A stretch of 64,000 nt of DNA from Edolisoma coerulescens (lineage: Eukaryota > Chordata > Aves > Passeriformes > Campephagidae), in assembly GCA_013397115.1 (NCBI GenBank), contig VWZW01001657.1, forward strand, positions 1,639,413 through 1,703,412. Direction: 5' to 3'. Of the stretch, positions 35,466-48,685 are shown piece by piece (position 1 is the stretch's first letter; each line of letters opens with the position of its first letter). The notes beneath the pieces were generated by a model that saw only the letters and a list, made by a program, of their open reading frames with translations, searched no databases and had not been told where the DNA came from. The position numbers and the translations under genes are program-made.

Positions 35466-37627
35466 TTGCTGGAGCCCATGGTTTCACACTCTCTCACCAC
35501 AACATCACAGAGGTCTGAGAGCTGACCACAGCCTGCCTTGTAATACGCACAACTGATGCATTGGGTTGGATCTTGCCTGAGAATGAGGAGAAATACGACT
35601 CTCAGTCTTACAATTTAAATGTTGTGCCACAGGATGAAAGTAAACTTTTTTTAAGGTAGGAAAGCCAGCTATTGCAACAAGGCTGGCTTCCAGTTTTTCA
35701 CACCAAAGCTGTTGCTTCTTCGTTAAACCAAATCATTAGTAAAACACTTTTGCATCTCATCTGCAACTCAAGACTGACAATTCAAAGTCCAATTAACCTC
35801 AGATGTGTTTGTAGTTCCATTATCACCTTATTTACCCAGAGCTTGACCAGTCTGGCCTTCTGTCCTCCTGTTCCGACCATCTATTCATGTTATGTCAAAT
35901 TAAATGTCCCATTTTAGCAGGATTCCAATATTCAGTTAGAGTGACAGCCTCTGGAATCTAAAATATTATTCAGCATTTTTGAAATAGTACAGAATATATT
36001 TAATTTAAAAATCAGTGAGCCAGCTAAATAATGCATGTGAGTAACAAAACTGCATATTTTGAGATTTTTGTAGTTTGACAAGAGTAAGAGGGAGATTTTT
36101 AGAAGGACTAAGCACTCAAGGTGTTTCTGTTTCCATGACATTTCTATCCAGACGTTCAAAAATTGTCAATATTTCCCATAATGAGAATATTTGAAAGTGT
36201 GGTCATTCGGTATCTAAATGATGAACAAACTTTTTGAAAATATTGCCCTGCTGTCTCTAATCACAATGTGCTAGTGTCTTAGGTTAGCAATAATTAGAGA
36301 TGAAACTCCTGAAATGTTAACTGAACACCTTTCATGAGCCCTAAATTCATAAAGACAATAACCTCTCCTCCTCAATGTATTCAGTATTTTCAGTGTGAAA
36401 TATTACTCATTTCAGCTGCTCTGTAATCTCTTTCTGAACCACGATGCCATGCAAGGATTGTAATCCTCTGCTGTTGTACAGGGTAACTAGAGTTTTTTGA
36501 CATTTAAAATATCTAGCGGCATGACAAGACATTGTATTTGCATATACATAAATTGTGCCAGGGAAACTCGATGAGTGACAAACCATCAACAAGCTGCAGC
36601 ATTGCCTGTGGCTTTAACATCAAGCATGGCTGCATATAAAAATGTTACAGTGCTGAAGAAAAGCAGCCTGACCGCCACAGCATCTGTTTTATATAAACTC
36701 CCCTGAAAAAGAGAATTTGTCCTTTAAAAACAACTGCAAAGGAAAAAACTGCTTATTGTATTTATTTGAAACCTTCTTCTATTGGCAATCCATTGAGGGA
36801 GAAAAAAGTTTCCTTTACGATATGATACTTGACATCAACTTCTGTGTGAGAATTTTCTTCCCCATTCATCCCTGACTATCTGCAGTGGTATCTCCTGAGG
36901 TTAAAGCAGGCTGTGATGCCTGTGAAAGGTTTGTTGCAGCTTCCTGTGGCATCCCACCGGTGCCTCTCCCCTCACCTGAAGAAGCAGCTGAACTGTACAA
37001 CTAAACCTATGGCTAGTGAGGATTAATGTCACAGAAAAGTAAAACATGGATTGGTTTTCATGTGACTGATAGTGCATATATTCCTCAGAATCACAGCAGA
37101 GTCCAGAGGGACATTTCATGCAGTTCAAACAAGCAACTCATGCAAACCATCTGCAGCTTAACCACATGACAGACCCAGAGGTGATTTCAGAGTTGCCAGT
37201 GAAACAAACTCGGATTCCTCCCAGAGAGAAAAATACTGCTGCAAAACAATGCTGAACATTTCACACCTTGGCGTGAGCCTTGTGAGAGCTGACCAAAAGA
37301 AAAGGAGAATAAAGTAGCAAAGAAAATAAGAGCTATATAAGAAACTAAATTAAACTTTAAAAAACCCCCGAAGCTAGAAACTAATGCACAAAGTAAAACC
37401 ACTCTTTGTTGCATAACACCCTGCTTTCTCTCCAGCTAGGAGGGTTATGTACTGTACAAACACCAAATTTAGCATGTTTTACTTTCAGCTAAGACAGTTG
37501 TACAATGCAAGATGAAAACTGAATGTGGAAATAGGTATTAGATTCGTCTGCTGAAGATTTTTTATTTTTCTTATGACGTCAATTTTTTAAAAAATTGCTG
37601 ATGGATCCAAACTGGTATAATAGGGAA
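35466..37627. other. unique AT-rich DNA with a CNE-like stretch
   Basis: The part at about 36200-36720 has CNE-like texture (GTTAGCAATAATTAGAG, TGTATTTGCATATAC, GACCGCCACAGC). No gene or repeat family seen. Confidence 0.35.
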
Positions 37628-37725
37628 TAATCGTGGTATCCCTTAGGTTGGAAAAGACCTTTAAGATCATCAAGTCTAAATGTTAACCCAGCACTGCCAA
37701 GGCCATCACTAAACCGTGTCCCTGT
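37628..37725 (-). mobile_element. CR1 LINE fragment, 3' end
   Basis: Plus-strand ATCGTGGTATCCCTTAGG, then TTGGAAAAGACCTTTAAGAT, then CATCAAGTCTAAATGTTAAC and CCAGCACTGCCAAGGCC closely follow the antisense 3' end of a well-known avian CR1 subfamily ('ttaggttggaaaagacctttaagatcatc..' and 'agcactgccaagtccaccactaaaccatgtccct'). The match stops near 37725. Minus orientation, dead. Confidence 0.92.
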
Positions 37726-40199
37726 TTGGCTGACATGACCTGATATGATGCACCACAAGATGACTTCTGAGTTTAAAGGAAGAAAAGATCCCCAACAGGC
37801 TTTATCAGTTTCAGTGACTCATATATTACACAAATTTGCTTCTGAACTTCCCTTTAGGAATTACTACATTTTCTCTGTCTGTAAATCCTGATATAGTGAA
37901 TGGTACCAGGCCTGGAAAGTGCCTTTTAACAGCGAACACCTCATCCAACTGCTTTTACTTTGTGAAGATAATTTTTTAACAAAGCAGTACAATATATTTC
38001 CTTCCTTCTTGGAAGTCTCTGTGTTCTCAGTTGCTATTTCAAATTAACCCAGATATGGAGATTAAACAACCATTTGGGAAAAAGTGCTAATCAGAGGGAA
38101 ATAACACTGTCTAGTGTTTCTCAGCCAGAGTGGCTTTGGTGGGGATTAAGTCTGTAGCACAGAAAGCAGAGATGACTCTTAGAAATAAGAAATGAAACCA
38201 TCTATTTTCTGTGACCTCCTACAATAAACAAGGCTTGAGCACAGCAGCTGTGAGAATCCCCTGCATATGCTGGCTGATGGCAATCCAGGGTGAGTTGATT
38301 TCAGGCCGTATCCCTTGTGAATGACTGCAAAGCTGGCTTATTCATTTTGTGGCCGCATTCCAGTGCCAAGGTTTATCTCCCCAGTCTCTCAATCCTCTGT
38401 GCACTCAGCTCTCCATAGGAAGTCCCAAATAAAATTCATTTCATCGCTACAAAACTGAGTGCTGAGAGTAGGCTTTTGCAACCACCATCCTTTTCCCACC
38501 ACTTGCTGAGCCTGGGGGCCTCAGGGACGGGGACCCTCGGTATTCAAGGCACTGAGTATTCCTGAAGATGGACAGATCAGACTCAGAAGTCTGAGGACAA
38601 GTCTGTGCTGTTAAAATTGTCTTTATAGCCAAAGAAAATAGACTTCACAGTCAAATAGAAATAAAAGGGAAAACAAAAAAATCATATGAGCCTCTAGAAG
38701 CTGTCACCAATTTTAGGAAACAACCGTGATCCCAAATGTCAGAAAGGTGTTTGAATCTGTGATCTCACATTGTCAGAGACAGCGGAGGGTCAGGTAACAC
38801 CTCCAAATTTCAGCCACCCCCAATAATGCAGAGAGGTCTCTCAGCCTCCCTGCTATGGCTCATGGGGTCTTCCTTATCAGAAAAAGATACCTGCCCCACT
38901 TGAAATTTTTGGTGAGTCCGAGTGTGCCTCAGCCATACTTGGATTGATGCCACTGGTCATAGAAAGCTCAGCTTACTTAAAAAATAACAACTCCCATATT
39001 CAATAAGCCAAATGTCTCCTTCCCTGGCTACTTTGATTCCTGTGTTACTGACAAGAAAGGCTCATAGGAATATTAAGTCAATTTATAGAGATTTTTAGCT
39101 TTTATTTTGTAAAACTGTGTTTTTCAAAAGAGTATATGAATAATCAGAGTAGAAATAATGAGACAAATCAGCAAACGCAGTAATTTCTATGTGTAAAATA
39201 GTTTCAAATCAGAAATTGGAGTTATATTTATACTAATGACAACCTTAACATCCTAACAGGCTCCAATTTTTGCATAAAAATGATACATTTTAAATATCTA
39301 AAACCTTGATGGGGATTTTATACTCTGTTTATGTTAAACCAAAAAAGTGAACTTAAAGTAATCATGTAAATTGAATGATAATAAGAGTTCTTTTATATTT
39401 TTAGACTACTTCAAATGAATAATTTAAAAGGCATCAAGCAAAATATTTTATTAACATAAAGTTAATGGTATATTTTTATAGTATCTGATTTTCAAAAATT
39501 TGTACTAAGGCATTATCATAATCAGCTCATGTCAGTAGTATGCCATTTCACATGCTTTTATTTTTCACTAATGTACTCCCTGGCACAGACACTAAGTCTA
39601 AACCTTATTCCTGAACTATCACTACTGCCTTTATTAAAATACTTGTAATTTGTTCACTTCTACACAAATCTAAAATAAAGAGGACCCTGCTCAGTGAATT
39701 GTAATTTCTGTTAGGATGTATTCCAATGACAAATTTAAGGCCCAGCAGTGGGATGTTCCAGCACTCTCAGACAAAGAGAAGGAAAATAAAAAGAATCAGC
39801 CAGGGTGTGAGACACAAAACTGGTATTATGTTGTGAAACCAAGACAATTACAGAATGTTAGAGAATTCCTTGCCATTCCCCGGCTAGAAAAAGAAAAAAA
39901 ACACCTTACTCAGTGCCAGCTTAAGGACAGGGAAAATAATTTCACAAGCATAACATTTGAGTTCCAATTCAAAGTACAATTTCTTTCAAAACAACCACTT
40001 ACTATGTGGCAGGTATGAGTTTGTAAAACCTCACAAAACCTACATTTAAACTTGGTTAAAATGCACGAAGTCTATACTACATTTAATTTTTTTTAAAAGA
40101 ATCATTTCATGTGACTTATTCAAATATGTTTTTCCAGATAAATAGGGATGCTCTTTTTATTTCTTTTCTCATCCCAAGTAAAGGACAAATAACACTCTT
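37726..40199. other. unique AT-rich DNA
   Basis: Nothing firm recognised. At about 39990-40018 a short segment (CCACTTACTATGTGGCAGG) resembles the core of a MIR-type SINE, but only about 25 bp match. Confidence 0.4.
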
Positions 40200-40560
40200 G
40201 CTCTAATCAGACAATTCTCATCAATAATCAATGTAAAACTGACTTTATTTTAATCTGTGATTGCACTTTCTAATGCCCACTGGTTTATTATCTATTCCAA
40301 AATAATCATTTATCATAAATTCTGATATAAATATACCCCCATTTAGAGGGATGGAGCATTGCCATTGGCTTTGCTGGGAATAAATAGAGAGAGCTGAAGT
40401 CAGCCATGAACAGAACGAAAGACGAAGCAATTGCAGACTTAGGGCTAAGGAAACAAACTTGGCATGTTTAATTACCCTTATCAAAGGACTCGATACTTTG
40501 ATAATATACTGTGTAAAAATGCTGTAACATTTGAGAACAGTTTGAATTAAAAATTCCAAT
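40200..40560. promoter_or_regulatory. candidate conserved regulatory element with inverted TCF/GATA-like pair
   Basis: The perfect inverted repeat TTATCAAAG (40478-40486) and CTTTGATAA (40496-40504) surrounds GACTCGATA. Each arm overlaps a TCF/LEF-like ATCAAAG core and a GATA-like TTATC core. Upstream there is an inverted CCAAT (ATTGG at 40364-40368) and an AATAAATA box at 40379-40386, then CpG-retaining sequence (AACGAAAGACGAAGC), and TTTAATTACCC just before the repeat. The order CCAAT to TATA-like is promoter-like, but no transcript evidence exists. The function is inferred. Confidence 0.35.
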
Positions 40561-43500
40561 TGATGGTTTGTCAAAATAAAATATAAAAAGGCTATGAGGG
40601 TAAATATGCAGCCTCATGAGTCTTCTTCAGTACTTCAGTGTCTTAATAATCACCAGTAAACATTTGAAGCTCCCAAAATGTTCAAATGATTAATTTAAAA
40701 AAGAAACAAAGCAGGGAGATTTTTGAATGTGGAGTCCTATGACAGACTTCAAAGATTCCTTGAAAAGAGAACACTTTGTGATGGAAATATTTTTCCTCAG
40801 GGGTTTTCTATCACCATTTGAAATTTTAGATGCTTTTCCCAGAATGTTGTGCCCATTCTATTACCATCTTCTCTATAGCAGCAAGAAAATTATTAAAATA
40901 TGAGAAGATGAAGAAAATCCACAAAGTTGCTCGGTCTCACAAGTTTTGAATTAGGGGAATACATGATGTTTTTTTCACTCAACTGAAAAAAATTAACAGT
41001 TTGTAAGGAAAACATCATAAAATTTAATAAACTCTTCTGATACTGTGGGTTGGTTTTGATTATTTGTCTTTGAATTGTGAATGACATAATAAAAATTTTT
41101 TTCTTAAATCTTATTTATTAAGCACTACTAGATGTACACTGGAGTTCCTCTTGGAGTTCCGCATTTCTGGCAGTGAAATTTATCCTGTGCAAAGTCTTAG
41201 TTCAAAACCTAAACATTACTTGAAACACCCTGCTTAGATTTTGAAATCTCAGAGGACTCTGCTCTGCAGAAACTGCTGTTTCCTAAATATACATCTTGTG
41301 TTGGTTTATATGTGCACCCTTTTATTGAAAACATGTCTACAAGATTGTAAAAAATTCAAAAAAACCCACAGATATCACTTAGTTCTCTCACTTCCTTTAC
41401 AGAGAATAAAAATGAAAAAAAACCCGAATCCTAAAATAATATACAAAAAAAAAGCTTCAAAACAAACCAACAGAGTCTTGTTCTGATGTTATTTAGATAG
41501 TAAACAGAATAATTAATGGAATTTATTATTCTTTAAATACTTGAGCTACTAGAACCTACTCCAATTCCAATTCAGATTATCAAAAAATTTCCAGTAACTC
41601 ATAAATGAAAGGAAAATTAAACACAATGAAATATCTATTAATTCTAAAGCTGAGAATTTTCCTATCGTAGTCATGTCAGAATCTTTTTTTCTTTTTCTAC
41701 TCCAATGACATGTTACATTAACATCAATTAATCACTGGAAAAAATGACCAAGTTAATTTTTACATTCTCTTTTCCTAAAATTTTTAAAACCAGACAGAAT
41801 GGATTTCCAAAATATACTATTCATAAAAATAAGTCATTCCTCTTATATGGGAATAATTAGATAAGACCTGCTATATGCACAGATGCAGAAATCAGATTAC
41901 ATGACCTTTCTGACATAAAATCACATCTCTCACTCCATCAAACTGATGAACAAAGCATCCAGAAAAGTGGAACCCAGAGGAAGCCTCATCCATCACCCTG
42001 CTCTGCACTGTGGAGGTTCTGGTGTTAGTTTGTGACACGCAGACCAGAGGATGTGCTGTGAGAGGACTCTGTTGGCTGGGGTAAGGCTGCTGAGGAAATA
42101 AACTGCCAGGAAAAGCTGCTATTCACCTGTGGGAAAGGGGAGCTCTTTAATGTGTCGCAAAGGTGACTAATTGGGAATATTTAAAAATCATGCAGGCAGA
42201 AAAAAAAAATAATGTTACACAAATTTTTTTAGATACTAAGATGTAAATTTCACAAATCAAGCTTGTACTCAAAACTACATACAGTTATGATCAACATCCA
42301 TGCTGAGGGAAAACTTTCATCCATTAGTAGGAAACTGCTGAAAATTCAACTCCATAGAGAAATATATCACTTTGATTTTCCTTCTGCAAAATGTCAATAT
42401 ATTAAAAATTTTAAAAGAGATAAGTTTGCTATTTGCATTCATTATTATGAGCATGGCAACATTTTTTCTGCAGTTTTATTCTCCTTACATTTGTTATGTT
42501 GACAGCACCTTCATGATAAATATTTAGGTCTAATTCCATTAAAGTGTGCCCAAATCACCTAATGGGAAATAAAAATCACTAAAGCTATATCTAACTATTG
42601 ATACATTGACCTGTTGTTTACTGCTTTTAATGCTTTTAATTTTATTTATAATAACAACCCCTCCCTGGAAATCAAGGATGTGGAATGTCTCCTTTCAGCT
42701 AGGCTAAGAGATTCTCTAACATTGCCCCTTCTTGCTTAACCAGCTAAAGATAATCTAGGAATTCTAATTCCTGAAGGAAAAAAAAAAAAAAGAAGTTCAA
42801 ATAAATAAGCCTGACCTTTTGGCAGTTTGCTGTATTGTCCCCTTTGTTCCCTTCTCCATGAATGGAGAACAGTCAGGATCAGTGTCTCCTCTGGAAGTTC
42901 TGGGGACTGACCAAATCAGACAGTACTGGTGAATGTTCCTGAAAATGTTCTATTAAGACTGGCTCAAGGTTCCCCAGCCATAACTGGAAGTAAAGCCTTG
43001 ATGATCTAGAAGAAAACTATTTTTAAATTATTATGCCCTCTTGCTTATGAAAGGGGGTTAAAGACAGAACTGCATTTTTCCTTTTTTTCTTTCCTCCTGA
43101 GAGGACAAGGCCCTCACTGGAAGTGATGGTGAAAGACATTCAGTCTGGAGTTGTCTAAGTAATCAGACAAAATGCTGTTTTGGAGTGTTGAGATGACCAG
43201 ATTTTGTAAATCAAGTGGAAGGGCTTATTAGAGACAGAAAGCTCCATGTCAGGTCTCCAGAGGAGAGACACACAGAGGTGGATGGAAATGGTTCAGTGGC
43301 CTTAGTTCTCTACTGTTTAATGCAAGTATGCAGGAAACAGGATCCACAGTTTTCTGTGGCCTCCATGCTGTGGTTATTTTCTGCTGAATAGCACAGAAAT
43401 AAAAGCTTTTATATGTATTTTTGGAAGTAGAATTCTTACAGGGGTGAAATAACTGTAATCAAGAGCAAGCTGAATATGGAGTGTAGGAGGATAAGAAAGC

Positions 43501-46500
43501 TTTTCAGGGCTAGAGGGTCCTGCAGAAGACAAGAAAGTCTGAAGTAAAGATAATATTTTAAACAGAGCTTTACAAGAAACTTTCAGATTGATAAAAGTGC
43601 CTGTGGGGTCAATGTGAGAACACTTCTTGTAGGATGTTTACATGGATATTTCAGGGGTGTTCTCAGCTGTTAGCGGATTTGTACAACCTTAGATGATTGT
43701 CTCATTTGAATTAGAAAGCCATGAGCACTCAGGATAATTCCACATTGCACCTGTACTTACACAGAGAAATAATTCCTTATCGCTTAGTGCCAAGATGGAG
43801 AAATGTTGGTGGCCCAGATCAAGAATGTGTCATGTACTTGAGGAAGTGATTAAAACCATGAAAAGTAGCCAGCAGAGAGCCAGTCAGATAGCTAGGCTAT
43901 ATCTGAATGCTAAAATTCACATCTGTTTCCTACTCTCATCCAAATATGATGATCAGATTCAGAAATTTGGCTTGATCTCATAAATAAAAATTAATTAAAA
44001 AGTAAAAATGATGAAGAAATGGTGAGCATACACATTTATGTACTATAGTAGGTTTTGTACTATTCCTCTATTCCAGCAAACTGTAAACAACTCTTCAAAA
44101 TTCTTTGTCCACATTGTCAATATGATTTCTCCTTTTGTTATAAGTACACACACAAACACTCTTTATCTGGTGGGTACTTACAGCAGTGTGGATGCACCAT
44201 CCGTGCTGAGGAGACTCGACACAACCACACTCAAGCAACCTGCTAAGGACTTTATTCTTTGTGTATACAACATTCTGTCATGACTCAAATTCCTGCCTCT
44301 ACATTGTTTTTTAAACAATGGCTTTTCTTTTTTCACAGATTGAAATACAATGCTTCAGTCTTACAACAAGAATTAGTTGGGGAATAATAGCAATGCTCAC
44401 ACAAAAGGAGAACAAAGTACTCAGATATTTCCCTGTATGTTTTGTTTTCATCCATCCACACTATCCAGGAAAACACAATTCTATGTATACACACACACAA
44501 ACACTCTCTAGAGGAAATTAGTACAGAATACAAATGCACTGCATTAATATGTGTCAGCTGTACCTCCTTCTCCTTAGTACTGCTCTTAACTTTTAAAGTT
44601 GAGCATTTTCATTGAGTGATAGATATCTGGACATCAATAGCAATTTCTCTGTCTTGCCTTATGTTATTAGTCAACTCAACATCTATAATCTGTACAAAAA
44701 TAATGCTTCATCTGTTAATTATAGTCCGAGGATAAATTGCAGAAAAAAAAAAGGAAACTGTGGAAACTTTTAAAAGTTTAGCAAAAGAACAACTTTTGCA
44801 AGCATATTAAAATTAAACCAGCCACACCCACCCATTGCAGGGATAAGGATAACTGTGCATACCAACTGCAGCAATGTATGCATGGGATGAGAGATGCACA
44901 GCTTGATGTGTACTTCAAAAGAGCTACTTGTTTGTTTCTTTTCAATTTTCCTTAAAATTTTGCCCTTTAAACAAAAAAAAAAACAACAACAAAATTTTAC
45001 AAAGGAAGAAGCTACTACCGGTTAGTCTGGTGGTTATGTTAAAACAATCCTGATGAATCAGATCTCATATATCCTTGCACCCTTTACTTTTTTTCCCATA
45101 AAGAGTTTTATAGTTAAACTGTAAGATCTCTGGGACATGAATAATCTTTTGTTCTTTGCCTGTATGTACTGAATAATGAAGCATCCTGATTTGTGACTGG
45201 GCTCCCAAGTGCTATGATGTAATACAAATAATGAATGAAAGCACTTAATTTTTAATTTAAAATAAAATTGACTAAAGTGATTACTAATTTTAGACTTATC
45301 AACCAGAAACAGCTGGGATCTCATTTTAGGAGATCCCAAGCATCTATGCTCTCAGATAATTCAAGTGCAGCTGGAGTGCTCAGATTGAGCACCCAATATC
45401 CTCAGCCCCAAAATTAATTGAGGATTTTGAAAGTGCTGGCTCAAACATCAGCACATTCCGTTGATTATCCTTTTGAGGGGCCTGTTCTTTCTGCATTTGC
45501 CATGCGGGGCAAAGGGGCTCTCTGTTCTTGTCTTGTGTGTCAATAATCCCCTTCTCTTTGAAAGGACAGGTGCAAATTAAGTCTCACTTGAAGATGCCCA
45601 AAGAATCAAACAACCTATAACTCAAAATCCAAATGCATTTCTACCTCTGCCTTATTTTCACCCATGCCATTCTCTGCTCACTTACTGGGCATCTTCCAAT
45701 AATTTCCTCCAGCAAAGAGAGCTGGGACAAAGCTGCCTTGGATGCTGCCGGTGTTCTTGGATGGTCAACAAAGGGTGCTAATGGACATGGCAGCTGGCTT
45801 TCTCCCTCTTGAGGCTAAACATTTTCCCTGCACTAACTCCACACTTGACTGATCCAAAAGCTGACAGCTGTGAGTTTGTCCTGAAACCATGCTGCAGTAA
45901 CTGCTGCCATTTCACAATATAACTCTACTTTCTCATGTGGATTTAGTGCCAAGTACACAGCAGTTTGTGAGCCACGCAGTACAGAAAAAAGCTGAGAGAA
46001 ACAAACACATTTCATTTCTGTCTACATTACCAGCACTTTTCCTTCTTTATTCTGAGGCTGTGAGCTAAGGAAGAGTGTAAAACAAACCTGAGGCATTTTA
46101 AAAGCTATGCCTGAAAAATCTGCTTTTGCATGAATGACAAATATGTAGAATTACAGACTCTGATGGAGATTTAACTGGATTAGCTCTTAATACTATATTT
46201 TATATTATTATTCACAAGTGTACTTCCAGTCACTTTCATCTGGAATGAGTTGAGAAGTGTTCAGAGAACAAAAACCTGGGGGATGCCTCTGAAATGATGT
46301 GTGTGTATTTGATACCTAGAAGTAACTTAAAAGTTAATGCACTATTTGGAACTTATGATTCTTGTTCCCACTGTGTAAAACTGGGAGTTTCTACTTTTTC
46401 AGGCCAATGAACTAAGGAAAGCAAAGTAACTGAAATATGGAACCTGCCAGGAAATTCAGAGACAGCAAACTCAACACATGCTGTATGTACGTGCAGTGTG

Positions 46501-48671
46501 GTACAGCAACAGTTGTCACTTCACAGCACTCCCGTGTATTTCTGTTTCCATTTAATTCTCACAGCCTGACATATGAACAAACACTTAAGAGAAAAATTAC
46601 CAAATCATTAGTGATTATATTCCATTAAACCTTTAGAAAACTGCACAGTCCACCTGATTTTTGGCAAGCAAGTTAGTGTTTCAGAAGGTAAGGAGCTACT
46701 AGAGAATGTTTCATTTTTCTGAGTATTTTGGAAATGCTTGCATGTCTCACAAAATTCATCAGCTTTTAGAGGAAATCAAACAAACAGCCAAGTTATATTG
46801 TATTTGCAGCAATTAAATGACATATAAAATATTTTCAGAAGCTAAAAATTCACTCCTAAAATAACCACCAGAAATAAATCAGAAATGCTAAGAACTCTCA
46901 GGAATCCCTGCACCTTTGGAAGGCAAGCTCTTTCTCACTTCTGTGCCTGCACATGACCCTGAAAGTCCAAGGTAACTGCAGGTGCCACACCTGACATTTC
47001 CAGCTCCCAATCTCAGCAGCCAATTCATTTTGAAAGCTAAAATTATTTTCTCTCTCAGAAGTTCTTATAATAGCTTATTTGTGAAAAATACCAGCGTGAA
47101 TCGATTCCTTGAAGCCAAAACTCAGGGCTGAAGAAAACACGCACGCATTTATCACAACAATATAGTGCTGGAAAAAGCAATATTACTGTAGCAAATCTGG
47201 AAAAAACAATGAGTACTGGGAGAGGTGGAACACAGCCTGCTTCACCAATGCCAGAAAGATTTCACGCTGCAAGACAGTGCTGTTTCAATTTTTCTCTGCC
47301 TTTTTTTTTTTATCTTTTAGGAGGATCAAAACTAACTCAAATAACTGTAAAGGTTCATACTTACATGCCACATTTTTATTCTTCTAATAATTTACTCAAT
47401 ATTAGGGAAAGGGTGCTTTTTAGGCTAGTGGAAGATTTCAAAGTCCCAGTCCCCAATATCCAGACTATCAGCAGAAGAGCTAAAGCAGCAGTGCTGACTT
47501 CTCCACTCTTGCAACAAAGTTCCTCAGCCTTGGCGATCTCAGCTGCAACAGAAACTGGGCTTTTCAGCCTCCCCAGATGGTCTCAGATGGTCTTTGTACT
47601 CCCTTCTGTGACTGGCAAAGGGTGTTAATTATATCTCAGTGTAGCCTGAGGCTTGGGATTCGAGCCCTTGCCTATTGGCAATGAACTTTCATATTGCTGC
47701 AAAGTTGTGCCAGCTTTAAAACAATGTTGACTAAGGAGAAATCCTCACATTTCTACCTGCCACTGTCACCAAGGTCCCTGAACATTACTACTCTGACTTC
47801 TTTTCTCCTCAGACTGGGATAAGCGTGGGGAGCTTTTCCATCTCTGTGGGAAGGATGAAGTGAACCACTAGGAGCTGCTCCAGCTGGACGAGGGGGTGTG
47901 AAGATGGGACAGCAGAGGCTGGTGTTGTTCTGCACAAAAATGACATACCCACATTCTCTCACTCCTTTTCTGATGATATAGCCACACTGACATTGTGAAA
48001 ATTGCTCTGAATATGAACAAAGACGGATGAAAGGAGCTTAAAATGTTTTAAGCAATTTCTGTGAAAAGAGATATGTATTAATCACCCAGCTTCAGTGCAA
48101 GAGGAGCCAAGTACTGCTACTCCCAGGGACCTCTGGATGAACCTACTTAATTCCACTGATTCCTGAGCAGCCTCTGAAGACTCATCAGCCAAGTCCCTCA
48201 CTGCTGGGTGCTGTGAATAATCCCCCAAAAATCACCCCCTGCCTCTCAAAAATCTCCCCATATCCTGACACTATGGAAAAAGGCACAGGAGGCAGGAAGG
48301 GAGGTGGCATTCAGGCCATGGTCATTCTCCCCCAGCAGAATCCCAGAACCCATGTGTGGAAGGTCCTCGGAAGGAAAACCCGGGCCCTCAGCTGTCAGCT
48401 TTCTGTTCCTTACTTTTTAAAACCCGTCTTTTTTCTCAATAACTTTTCCATCTCTTCTGCTCTCCATGTATTTAGAAAGTTGCTCAGGTTCCATTCCTTA
48501 ACAATGCGTCTTGTAAAAAAAGTCATTCCTTAAGTAACCGTTCTTACTTACTTGCACTGATTTAAAAGAAAAAAACCAAAAACCTCTTTTCATCTCCTAT
48601 TAAATTATCAATATATCCATCCTATACTCAGTTTTGAGTGTAGAATCACAATTTCGAAATAAAAATGAAAA
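40561..48671. other. long unique AT-rich stretch
   Basis: About 8 kb with no recognised repeat family, RNA or exon. Small items: an A-run at 42778-42792, (CA)-rich words at 44145-44162 and 44488-44507 that share a short sequence, a GTGCTCA/TGAGCAC hairpin at 45376-45392, and an A/C-rich stretch near 44972-44995. Frames up to 139 codons (47209-47628) carry no domain. Confidence 0.45.
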
Positions 48672-48685
48672 TGCATCATGATGCA
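48672..48685. promoter_or_regulatory. 14-bp perfect palindrome with C/EBP-ATF-like sites
   Basis: TGCATCATGATGCA is its own reverse complement and is followed by AT. TGATGCAAT fits the known C/EBP-ATF composite (amino-acid response type) consensus, and the other half presents the mirrored site. The flanks are AT-rich with a CpG in TTTCGAAAT. A 14-bp palindrome can arise by chance in 64 kb. Confidence 0.35.

Noticed and set aside
44145..44507. Two (CA)-rich segments sharing about 16 bases, as possible terminal direct repeats of an element
   Set aside because: The shared part is mostly CA dinucleotides, and nothing between them resembles a transposon or LTR.
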